Positions 49,628 through 59,385 of a DNA stretch of 64,000 nt are shown here, piece after piece (position 1 is the stretch's first letter; every line of letters begins with the position of its first letter). The position numbers were made by a program, and so were the translations under genes. The stretch is from Salvia splendens (taxonomy: Eukaryota > Streptophyta > Magnoliopsida > Lamiales > Lamiaceae): the NCBI RefSeq assembly GCF_004379255.2, contig NC_056035.1, forward strand, positions 22,444,502 to 22,508,501, read 5' to 3'. Below the pieces are notes generated by a model that was not told where the DNA came from, searched no databases, and saw only the letters and a program-made list of their open reading frames with translations.

Positions 49628-50732
49628 ATGGCAATCAGACACATTGTTAACATAGCTCATGCATCCCATCTCAAATCTTCAGCGTCTCTCCTTGTGAAGC
49701 CGAAGCCTTCCACATTCATCGCCTCTACTAGCATCGTTCAGTTTCTTAATCTAGCCGACTTTTCAAGGAAACATAATCTAGCTGCAGTGTCCAAGGCCTC
49801 ACCAGCAGATGCCATTTCACCCCTAGACGATGACGAGGGAGTTTCTCTCGGGACTATGAAACTTCCCCCCGACACCGATGTGGCTAGATTCGAGACATTG
49901 TTGTTTCAGGTAATGCACGTCCCAAAATTCCCTTTTACTTCGATGCATAATCTTGTTTTCATGCATGGCGAAAAAACAATAGGTTTGAGAAGTATCGGTT
50001 ATTTGTACTTAGTAGTTGGTATTAGTATTGAGGTGCCGGGTTGAATGACAAATTTTAACCAGACCAACAAACGTTGTAAATTAAGAGAGATCATAGTATT
50101 CATCGACAAACACTTTTGTAGTATACAATAAGTTAATAAAAATGTGGAATTGAGACAAGAATTGCTCTTGTCTGATGATTGTTCTTGTTGTTTGATTAGC
50201 TTGTTTGTATTCCTAGTTTAGTATCGATGAATTTTCGGAAGCAAAGCATAAAACAAATGCAATCATGATTGAACAAGGATTTCGGATTATATTTGATGGA
50301 CTGCTGCAGAAAAATGCATTTCTGTTTCCATTCCCTTGTCCAAATCACTCATCAGAATCTCCAATGTTTTTAACAGTGGGGAAACAGTCTATGCCAAGGC
50401 GCTAATTTACCGCTGCCCTTGCCACTCAAGGTTGGTGACCGATAGTTGTGAACTTCGTGTTGAGGAGATTCACATTAATAGTTACTCAATTTTGGTAGGT
50501 TGACAAAATCCCAGGCGGAGCTAGGCTTGGCTTCATTACTATTGGAGATGCGGAGACGGAGGTCCTTGTGTACATAGATTGTTTGGTATTTCCCGGAACT
50601 GAAAGCTCTGCTCCAGTCTTCAGAGCCATACGAAACGGGCCAAAGAAAGATCAACCGCCTCCTGGAGAGCCACGGATCATGAGAAGCATGTTGGAGGCCT
50701 TGAAGAAGTGTGTTGATATAGCAAGACTCTAA
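49628..50732 (+). CDS. plastid-targeted protein of unknown function (DUF7148-like)
   Basis: Three exons (49628-49909, 50377-50430, 50499-50732) give 189 aa. The first 55 or so residues are rich in Ser, Ala and basic residues with few acids, as in a chloroplast transit peptide. The conserved core follows: VSLGTMKLPPDTDVARFETL, then WGNSLCQGANLPLPLPLKVD in exon 2 and the start of exon 3, then GARLGFITIGDAETEVLVYI and MRSMLEALKKCVDIARL. I recognise this as a conserved green-plant family without a known reaction; the DUF number is from memory. All introns are GT..AG and phase 0. No neighbour hints at a function. Confidence 0.85.
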
Positions 50733-51243
50733 CTCATTTACAAAACCAGTTGTCAAATTTTGTTCTTACATATATCCAGCATTATGCAACTCTATGGTTA
50801 AACTTCTGTGTGTTCAATTCTACTACATACTAACATTGTCTATAAATTTTAAATAGTTTTAGTCAGAATGTGTTCTGATATATGCTGTATTGTTCAATAA
50901 AATCTTTATCCAATTGGTAAAAATGATCTTGGAAGTTGGATTTTCACAACTCTTGCAAATACAATCAAAGTTTCAATAATCTATAGTTACTGATTTAATC
51001 TGTTAAATAAGGAATCATTTTCCTGGAGCATATACCTATGACTGGCAGCTAAGTAATTTTGTCATCTATCAAATTCTAATGTAGAATAAAATTCACTATT
51101 TCTCAGCTGACTAAAGTCGCCTTTGTCCGTATCTAAGTCACTAGAATTCATTAATAATACGTAAACACTCACGCGCACGCACATTGCCATATATATATAC
51201 GTGCACAGTGTGTAAACTTGCAATAAAAAATTTGTCTTGAGTA

Positions 51244-54200
51244 ATGGAGAAACTACATACATATGATTTCTGTGGCGGTGATGGTTATGATGCTGTCGTT
51301 GTTGGCTCCGGATATGGAGGTTCCGTTGCTGCTTGTAGGCTGTCCATGGCAGGCTTTAAGGTGTGTTTGTTCGAGAAAGGGCGTAAATGGGAAGCTAAGG
51401 ATTTTCCATCAGACAGTTTCAAGATTTTGTCCACTCTTAGGCTGGAAAACAAGAACATGGGAATCAACATCGGCCCTAAAGATGCGCTGTTTCAGGTTCG
51501 TTGCATCCAAAACATCGCGGATTTTCTCAGACATTCTTTCTGATACATTGCATTTTTGGATCAGCAAAACTGTATAACTTCTTAATATAACAAATTCTGA
51601 TCAATGCTGGCTTCGGCTATAGGTACATATACAAGACGATTCTCTTGCAGCGACGGCCTGTGGCTTAGGTGGAGGCTCACTTGTGAATGCAGGAATTATA
51701 CTACCTACAACAGTTCGCGCACGACGTGATCCTAGATGGCCCGAGCCCTGGGAAAAGTACGAGGCCTTAGTATCGGAGATGCTAAATGTACAGAGTGTTC
51801 CAACGGTGTTCCAGAATTCCAACATCATGCAACAAGTGGTCGACAATGAGTACGATAAGAGCATCCACGAGCAAATAAAACTGAGCATAAACTTCGACGT
51901 GGAGGATTCTAGAAAGTTCCAGCAACCAGTAAGTTGTCTAGCATGCGGGAACTGTCTCGCTGGATGTCCTTACAACGCTAAAAACTCTACTGATAAAACT
52001 TACTTGGTGTCAGCCATTGAAGTGTGTTTCTCATCGTATCAAGTTTTTTTTCAACAAATTATACGATATCTCTCCTCATTTGCTCTAAAACTATTTTCAC
52101 AGGCAGGATGCATAAAAAGAACAGAAAGTGAGGTTCATTATGTGGTGAGAAACGACGATAATATCTATAGAGATAAAGGAGGCTTCGAAGCTAGAAGCAA
52201 ACGACGATGGCTTGTATTTCTCAACGAATTTGACTATGTGGCGTCTGACATAGTTATACTTTCAGGTATGCTCATTCAAAGAGGATAATAGTTTCATTTT
52301 TGCTTAAAAAAATGGAGTATAGATTAGGTCGTTCATTGTTGCAGCTTGGTACAGCAAAAATACGTTTCCAGTCGCGTTTGAGAGGATTGTCAACGTCAGA
52401 GAAGCTTGGCTCGGGATTGAGCTGCAATGGGAGCAATGTGGCCTACTTGGCTGGAAGCTCAGCCCCTTTAAACACGTATGGACTAAACGAAACACAGTTT
52501 TGTGGTCTACCGTTTCAAGAGAGACCAGGACCGTCCATTTCTTCATCGTTGGGGTTCACCATTCAGGTATACTGATTTGCTTAAGCAGATTTCTTGTGCA
52601 GCATAATGCTTCGGTTAATTTATGTTTTTTCTGCAGAGCGCTGTGATTCCCGCTGCATATTCAAAGGAATCACAACTTACAAATGGCAATCGAGCAACTG
52701 TTTCTTACACGTCGTGATAGATGTTTTAAAGCGAGCCGTAGGCTTGAAGCGCGACCAAGATATGGTTCTAAATGTAATGGGATATGATGACAGCAGTGGA
52801 CAGCTCACTTTCGATAAAGTTGCGAACAAGATCAAATTTTGCCCTCTGGAAGCTTTCCAAAAACTTGCAAAGAAGCTTGGAGGAGCTTTGTTCATGTCGC
52901 GATACAGGAGCACATCCGTCCATCTGTTGGGAGGTTGTATTGCAGCATCCGACGCCTCATCTGGCGTATGCAATCCGGATGGTCAAGTTTTTGATGGCTC
53001 GTCTTTAAAAGGAGTGCACGATGGACTGTATGTGTGTGACGCCTCCATCATACCTTGCTCAGTTGGGATCAATCCGTGTCTCACTATTGCTGCTGCAGCC
53101 GATAATCCAGAATAGGAGGGCAAAGAAGTATAATATTCGATATTTTGGGGAACGAGGGCTCAACTCAAAATTTAAGAGCCGTGACGACTCAGAAGTTGTG
53201 GCAAAAGAAACGATGTTGGAGGAATGCCATGCACAACTTATCTGAAGTTGAGGTTCAAACGTGCACGAGCTGGGAAGTTCGTTCCCTTCTGCAAGGCGAA
53301 GTAGGCGGCCACATCATATGCAAGAGTGTAGAAATGGAGAAGATGCATATCGTTCATGGAGAAGTTGAATTGTGCACAACAAACCTTATACACAGTATAT
53401 GCATTATCATCTCCTCCTTGCATCTTCATCTGGTTCAAGGTTTGATTGATTTCATCTTCACATTTCTTCATTTTTTTTTATTCACAGAGTGATATGAAAG
53501 AAAGGCGTCCCGTGCAGATATGTTCTTGAAGGGAGAAAGGTAATGAGCCCTTACCTACTAGCGTTATACGCATGGAGAGAGTTGACCACGTTGGACGTTA
53601 AACTCAGTGAACAAACGGGAGATAAGACGACGAATCTAAAAGGGAAGCTTCGCATTTTTGCGCTAGAGCTTCTGAAATGCATGTGCACACTTGAGGGCAG
53701 AAGCAGGATTGAGTTCTTGTCTCTTTTAACGCGATCCCTCATTAGGACTTACATACTTCAAGCACCGCGAACAAGCCACGAGAGCTTCACCGCCTCAGAT
53801 TTCACTCAAAGACCCTATCCTAGTAGCAAGATTCATGAAATCAAGACAGGTGAACACATCCACATTCAATAGCTGATTATGACCCTTTTTTTTTTACAAT
53901 TATCATTACATTGGTAGAAGATGACTTCACAATCAGCTGCCAGCAATGGCGAAGCCATTAATCACGATGCTCAACGAAACACTATTATCCCCTCCTGCTA
54001 CTCAATGGCTACTCAACTGAAAGCTTTTCCCTACCAACTGAGCCAGATGATCTTGTAAGAACTTTTCTACAGGAGGGGCACGATGTACTACTACGAACGA
54101 GGCTGCACCCCTTGAACGCCTCAAACGACTTCTCTATTGAAGATATCGGCAAAATAGACATTCCAACTGGTAAATTCATACGCCCATTTTTCAACCATCA

Positions 54201-55403
54201 CTCTTCCTAGCCATAGCTCAACATACAGTCTTTCCGTGCTGTATGGGGAATCCATAAAAGTACACGTCGTTGCACATTGCGTGGGAGGCTTAGCCATCCA
54301 CATTTCTATAATGGGAGGCCATGTTTCAGCCAAGCACATTGCCTCTCTATCGTGTACAAACTCTTCAATGTTCTTCAATCTAACGACGTCCGCATCCATC
54401 AAAATGTGGCTGCCCCTTATTCCGGTACGCCTCTTTTCTCAACATACTACACACTCTACAAAAAGTCCGATCATTTCAACAATACATAAAAATGTGCAGA
54501 TCTCGATGACGATAATGGGGAAGAACAAGACGCTGCATCTCTTACAAACATCAACCACGAGCATCACACATCGCCTCCTGAAATCCATAGCACGCCTAAT
54601 CCCGCGCCAGGAAAGATGCACATGTGAGGTCTTCTCAGGTATATTTGGCAACACATTCTGGCACGAGAACGTCAGCCACGCGACACATCACTAGATGAGC
54701 AAGGAGAATCAGACAAAGCTTCCGATGGCAGGATTCTCCCACCTGAGAAAGATCTGCAACGCCGGCTTCATAGTGGATAGCAGCGGAGGCAACACGTACC
54801 TCATCCACCCCGAGAGAATGGTGCTGCCAACGCTGTACATATCAGGCAAAATAGTGATCCTCGTGACTCCAGAAACTTCTTTTCTTCCTAATAAGTACAT
54901 GAAGCTGCATCGTTATAGGCATGAGAGGGTGGTGGTCGATGGCTTCGGCCACTCTGACCTTTTGATCGGAGAAGAATCGCACGAAAGATTTTTTCCACAC
55001 ACTCAGAGGCATATCGAGTTGGCCGAAGACGAGCAAGATTAGTTGAGGAAAAGGCACAGAAACTACGAGGCCGTAGCATGGAGTGATGATCCGTATAAAC
55101 AGGGGCGGACGCAAAAATAAATAACGATAAGGGCTATGATTTATAAATTTTATTTTAAAGTATATTTTTGGGTGTTTTAGCTTATTTATAAGGGCTTTTA
55201 TATACTAATTTGCCTTAAATTTAGATAAATTTTAAATATTTATAAAAGAAAAAAGATTAAAAAACCATTTTGTTAAGGGCTTTAGCCCCACCCTAAGTAT
55301 ATATGGGTCCGCCCCTGCGTATAAAGATGGTGCAGGATTTGGGAGCTGCATCATCATATTGATGCTTGTTCTTCTCTTCATAGCAGGATTTTATTGGTGT
55401 TAA
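51244..55403 (+). pseudogene. GMC (cholesterol-oxidase-like) oxidoreductase fused to alpha/beta hydrolase, broken
   Basis: Exons 51244-51495, 51623-52021, 52103-52265, 52345-52566 and one from about 52638 encode a flavoprotein: FAD-binding GSGYGGSVAACRL, the GMC signature CGLGGGSLVNAG, four cysteines in CLACGNCLAGCPYNA, and a C-terminal HLLGGC. A middle domain follows (53145-53870), then an alpha/beta hydrolase (about 53990-55040) with AHCVGG, Cys at the nucleophile elbow, and a His in GFGHSDLLIG. A membrane segment lies at the very end (CIIILMLVLLFIAGFYW, to the TAA at 55401-55403). The family is a roughly 1100-residue plant fusion. Lesions: a shift at the start of exon 4 (GVF lost), a second near 52655, TAG at the expected Trp at 54693, TAG at 55040 and a hAT MITE in the last exon. 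A few may be model errors; together they mark a pseudogene. Confidence 0.82.
55100..55317. mobile_element. hAT MITE in the last exon of the oxidase-hydrolase relict
   Basis: CAGGGGCGGACGC at the left and GGGTCCGCCCCTG at the right form the inverted repeat. The 8-bp target duplication CGTATAAA is perfect (55092-55099 and 55318-55325), the hAT hallmark. Removing the 226 bp restores continuous coding DDPYKDGAGFGS. Confidence 0.95.
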
Positions 55404-55422
55404 GTTGCATATGTGATATAGT

Positions 55423-55656
55423 TTGTCCAACTTGGTGGATTTGAGTGATAAGGCTACAACGGAAGAAGAGATTGAGCTGCCAAATCCGGAGCCTTATATA
55501 ACAACTACTACGGAAGAAGAGATTGAGCCACCAATTCAAGAGATTGAGCATGTTTTCGGGATGAAGATTGATTTTTTGTTATTATGCAATACTTCCATTT
55601 ATAGCTTTCTAGCATGTAATAAGAACGTGAATAAAGGATTTATCCTCCCATTATGA
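55423..55656 (+). other. short reading frame with a duplicated acidic motif
   Basis: Downstream of the relict, a frame contains TTEEEIELPNPEP and TTEEEIEPPIQEI, two copies of an acidic motif. No family was recognised and the start is not an ATG. It could be chance or part of an old 3' region. Confidence 0.15.
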
Positions 55657-55658
55657 AA

Positions 55659-55756
55659 TACTCCCTCCATCACCCAATATGTGTCTTACTTTGACTAGAC
55701 ACGGATTTAAGAAATATAAAGGAAGGTAGGTTGAAAAACTTAGTGGTTTGCGAGTC
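55659..55756. mobile_element. left half of a Stowaway MITE cut by a gypsy LTR
   Basis: TACTCCCTCCATCACCCAAT opens a typical left arm, and the interior continues to 55756 where the LTR TGATAGGACAGG starts. The right half should lie beyond the window. Confidence 0.55.
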
Positions 55757-56278
55757 TGATAGGACAGGAGGTCATATCGAGAAAATTGAGCACTCGTCGT
55801 ACGTGAAAAGCGAAGAACGACCCTAAAAAGAGGGTAGGATTTTCGGCTATTAGGTTTCAGAAGAAAGATAATTTCACTACTCAAATTTAATTCTCAGGAC
55901 TCGATCTATGAGATTTCTATAATTTATAGAAATTTTCGGCTGTTTTATCCGAAAATTCGACTCGGGAAAAAATCATGAAGAAAACCCGGGAATATTTGAC
56001 TCAATCTATTCTAATATTTTAATGGTTCAACTATTAAGGAAAATAAATAAACAATATGTAATTAAGGAAAACAACTAAAGATATCAATGCGAGACGAAGT
56101 CCTTGTATCTCGCGGGCTTGGTCGTGCGTCTCTTTGGCCAGTCCTTCTTAGGCTGCTCACTATTTCCGCGGTGCTGATCACCCGTTGGGCTATTGTATCG
56201 ACATCCGGAGAAGGGGCCACGCGCACGGCAAGCGAGTGCATGGCTTTCGTTGGTTCGTGTGTAGTGAGCCCCTATCGA
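55757..56278 (-). repeat. 3' LTR of a second Ty3/gypsy element
   Basis: On the minus strand it follows a polypurine tract ATGGAGGGGGAG (about 56290-56279) and ends CTGTCCTATCA, like the LTR end at 3043. A TATAAATTATAG promoter core lies near 55920. The first bases after the tract are TCGATAGG rather than TG, so the outer border is uncertain. Confidence 0.6.
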
Positions 56279-56702
56279 CTCCCCCTCCATAACAACCGCC
56301 TTGTCCTCAAGGTGGACATTGGGAAAATGTTATTGGAGTATGCCTAGGACTCCCGCGCTGGTTCAACTGTTGTATCCGAGGCCCGTTTGACAAGCCACTT
56401 TTCTTGTGGGAATCGATCGACGAGGACCGTACGAGCTGCTGTAGCGTTTGCCGGAATATCAAATGGATGGCTCCGATGAAAAGTGTTGGACAGAATTGTT
56501 GGCTCAAAAATGGAGGGTACATAATTCTTGACAAGAGAAACATGGAAGACGTTGTGGATCTTGCTTGTAGACGATACGCCACCTTCCCTATCCTTTTGAA
56601 AGAGGCTTCCCGACCGAAAGCTGACTATACGGTTGTAGTTTGAGGAGGACATAATCACCCACTTGGAACTCAATATCGCGTCGATGGAGATTAGCAAACT
56701 CG
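56279..56702 (-). pseudogene. Ty3/gypsy pol C-terminus, frameshifted
   Basis: On the minus strand the end of a gypsy polyprotein is readable in pieces: [20 protein letters not shown] (56700-56640), GKVAYRL (about 56585) and IHNVFHVSLVKNYVP (about 56550-56505), the integrase C-terminal and chromodomain-proximal motifs. They fall in different frames with small deletions between. The upstream part is cut at 56703 by the copia LTR. Confidence 0.8.
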
Positions 56703-57112
56703 TGAAAGATTAATGGGCTAGATTAGATTAATATGAAATAATTCTATTGGGCTTGGTCCAATGTTACATTTATTCTATTATATATATGCTCTATTGTAGA
56801 GAATAGAAGATACAGAAAACCTAATTCTCTAAGAGAGAAAAGCGGCGCTACGTTCACAAGAGATTTCCTAGCTTTCTCTATAGAACGATTGTACAGAGGA
56901 ATTGTTCTTGCATCGGATCAGAATACACGTGGACCTCGATAGTAGTGGATTCAATTGCAGGACACAATCGTAGAAGAAAACACAACAACAAGTAAGATTT
57001 AGTTTCGTTGTGTATTACGTGCTCAACTTGCAATATGATTATAAATCTAGATCTGTTATTCTTGTTTGCAATTTCCGCTGCGCTCATTAGATGAATACAA
57101 GAATTCCTAACA
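56703..57112 (+). repeat. 5' LTR of a Ty1/copia element
   Basis: TGAAAGATTAATGGGC..AATTCCTAACA, 410 bp. The same start recurs at 63768 after a polypurine tract, defining the LTR pair. TATATATATGCTC serves as promoter core near 56790. AGTGGTATCAGAGC follows at once, giving the primer binding site for initiator tRNA-Met at 57115-57126. Confidence 0.95.
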
Positions 57113-57463
57113 AGTGGTATCAGAGCCCAGGTGGCTATGGGTTGTGCCTGGATGAGCCCCGGTTAGGGTCGGGCCCTGAAGGACTTGGGTTAGAGTCGGG
57201 CCCAGGATGACCCAGGGGCCAGGGCTGGAACGACCCATGTTTGTGTCGACTGCGTTCCCGATGTGGTCTCAGTTTGAGGGGAGGTTTGTTGGGTTACAAA
57301 CCTATCCCACATCGGATAATTGAGGGAAGTTGAAAGGTGTATATAATTCTTGTCAAACCCCAATTAGTTTGAGGCCTTTTGGGAGTGACCCAAAAACAAA
57401 TCCGTGCGGGCTTGACCCAAAACGGACAATATCAAACTAATGTTGCAGTCGACGATCCTAACA
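57113..57463 (+). mobile_element. TRIM-like internal region plus LTR inside the copia leader
   Basis: After the first primer binding site comes a G-rich stretch with repeated GGGTCGGGCCC-type motifs, ending in TTTGAGGGGAGGTT, which has the form of a polypurine tract. A 177-bp unit TGTTGGGTTACAAACC..GATCCTAACA (57287-57463) follows and has LTR form. It is followed directly by a second primer binding site, TGGTATCAGAGC at 57465-57476. The order binding site, short internal region, purine tract, LTR is that of a TRIM element without its first LTR. Confidence 0.7.
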
Positions 57464-58127
57464 GTGGTATCAGAGCTCAGGGCTCGATTCATAATTAATT
57501 TTGTTTCCTAATTAATTTGTGGATGATTTTGGAAATCAAAATTCTGAAATTGGATTTCAAAATTCTTTGTCTCGTCTTCACCGGGAAGCAGCCGTAGTCT
57601 TGGACAGCGACAGTTTGCTTTCCGGGCAGCCAAAGCAGCGAGCGAAGGGCTGGACAGCAGCAACGCTGCAGTCGCAGCAGCTCCTTCTCAACGTGCTCCA
57701 GCAGGCAGCAGATCCGGCGGGCTGGCGGTGGGGAATGTGGCGCGTGGCGGTTGATTCTGCCGGAATTGGATGTGGATCCGAGAATTGGTCCATTGGATCT
57801 TTGAGATGCGTACGCAGCCATTGATGGGGATTTTAGGGAGTATTTGGAATTTTAGTACTCTGTATTGAAACTGGCAAACTCAAGACTAATTTGGGGTATG
57901 TATTTATAAGAGTGAGATGCGAATGCCGATGGTTTCACACGCTTAACAATTAAGTAATCTCAATGCGGTCAAAACTTGGATTTGGAATTCAATGAATTGA
58001 AATTTGATTTCAATTGTATGTACAACATGAAGGCAGAACCATGGAGGTGAATTTTTCGAGAACCCTAGCGGGTTTTGAAGATCCGGGTCGGATCTGAATC
58101 GTGATTTCGATCACTGTAAATCACATT

Positions 58128-58570
58128 ATTAATTTAGAATTAATAATATTAATCAAGCCAATAAATTATTTACTATCATTATTTTGAATAATAATAGTAA
58201 ATGTGTTTTAATATTGTTTTAGAATTAATATTAAATATTTATTTATATTAGTTTGGAATTGATATATATTAGATGATAAATTTATTAATTGGATTAATGG
58301 ATTAATGAGCTAGAATTTGTTAATATTATTATTTTGGAATAATAAATAATATATGTGCTTGATGATGATTTGGAGTTATTACTTGATGTACAAATTTATT
58401 AATTTAGAATTAATATAGATTGGATTAATTTCGTTAATTAGATTAACAAATTGGGACATAGTTATCATCTAGAAATGATAATATATACTCCACATCACAA
58501 TATTAATTTAGAATTAATATTAAATATGTATAATTATATTAATTTAGAATTAATATAATTAAATCCACAT
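58128..58570. repeat. array of ATTAATTTAGAATTAAT palindromes
   Basis: Near-palindromic motifs such as ATTAATTTAGAATTAATA recur at about 58131, 58217, 58392, 58501 and 58539 with variants (ATTATTTTGAATAATAAT). Each could form a hairpin in the element RNA. Confidence 0.8.
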
Positions 58571-58690
58571 TTAATTAGAGAATAAAATTTGATTTTATTT
58601 GTTAAGCATTATTTCATATCCTATGTGATAAACATGCTATTTGATTTATGCTTATTTATTTAACTATAGTAGTTAGAGACCGTTTCATTG

Positions 58691-58815
58691 TCTGGGTAGG
58701 CGGCGCCCAATATGTGTAGTCCGTGTTATACTATGTCTGGGTAGGCAGCGCCCAGTATTTGTAGTCCGTGTTATACTATGTCTAGGTAGGCGGCGCGGCG
58801 GCGCCCAGTAATTGT
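58691..58815. repeat. 45-bp tandem repeat, three copies
   Basis: Units starting TCTGGGTAGGCGGCGCCCA at 58691, 58736 and 58781 (the last degenerate with a GGCGCGGCGGCGCC expansion). Each carries a GGCGCC palindrome and TGGG..CCCA arms. The units abut one another with no spacers. Confidence 0.9.
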
Positions 58816-59385
58816 TTAAGATTTTAATATTAGATATTAAATTGATAATTAGTATCACAAAATTATTCCCCATAAAATATAAGTCTTGTTTTGAAACAAA
58901 CGCATCGTCCATCATAATTGTTTGATGTTCCTAGCCTTTTCGACCACGAGTTTTACGCCAAAGTGTTTACTCTAAATCTACAAGGCCTAGGCTCATTCAT
59001 AGATGCATGGTTGGCATCGTGTGATGGGGTTGACTTGCTTAAATTGTTTAGTGACGCCAAAGCGACCTAAATAGTTTATGGATGCATATTAATTGGATTA
59101 TTAAACCAAGAATTGCAAAATAGTTGTTGCAATTGGCTTGGAGGCCTACCTTGTGATATTATTGTAGTGATGAGCCAAAGCAGGGGCTGCAATAATATAG
59201 ACTTGGATCTTGGACCACTAAAATTTATATTTTATATAAATTCGTATTTTATGTTTGGGGGCATAATATATGTCAAAATTAGTGGGAGCTAATAAATACA
59301 ATAAACCCTTGTTTGATTAGTGATGCGAATGTGATCTTTGCATGTTTTCTAATTTGCTTTTCGTTTTATTTTCTGTTCAGATAAT

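Larger units (their letters stand above)
57464..59385 (+). other. long untranslated leader of the copia element
   Basis: It runs from the second primer binding site to the gag ATG at 59386. It includes a GC-rich block (57590-57770, CAGCAG-rich), a stretch of AT palindromes (58128-58570) and a 45-bp tandem repeat (58691-58815). Reading frames here are short and not credible. Confidence 0.6.

Noticed and set aside
57519..57824. 101-aa frame in the GC-rich part of the copia leader, both strands open
   Set aside because: It sits in the untranslated leader between primer binding site and gag, and is open on both strands because of base composition.
58691..58815. Possible CRISPR-like repeats
   Set aside because: The three 45-bp units are directly tandem without spacers and lie in a plant retrotransposon leader.
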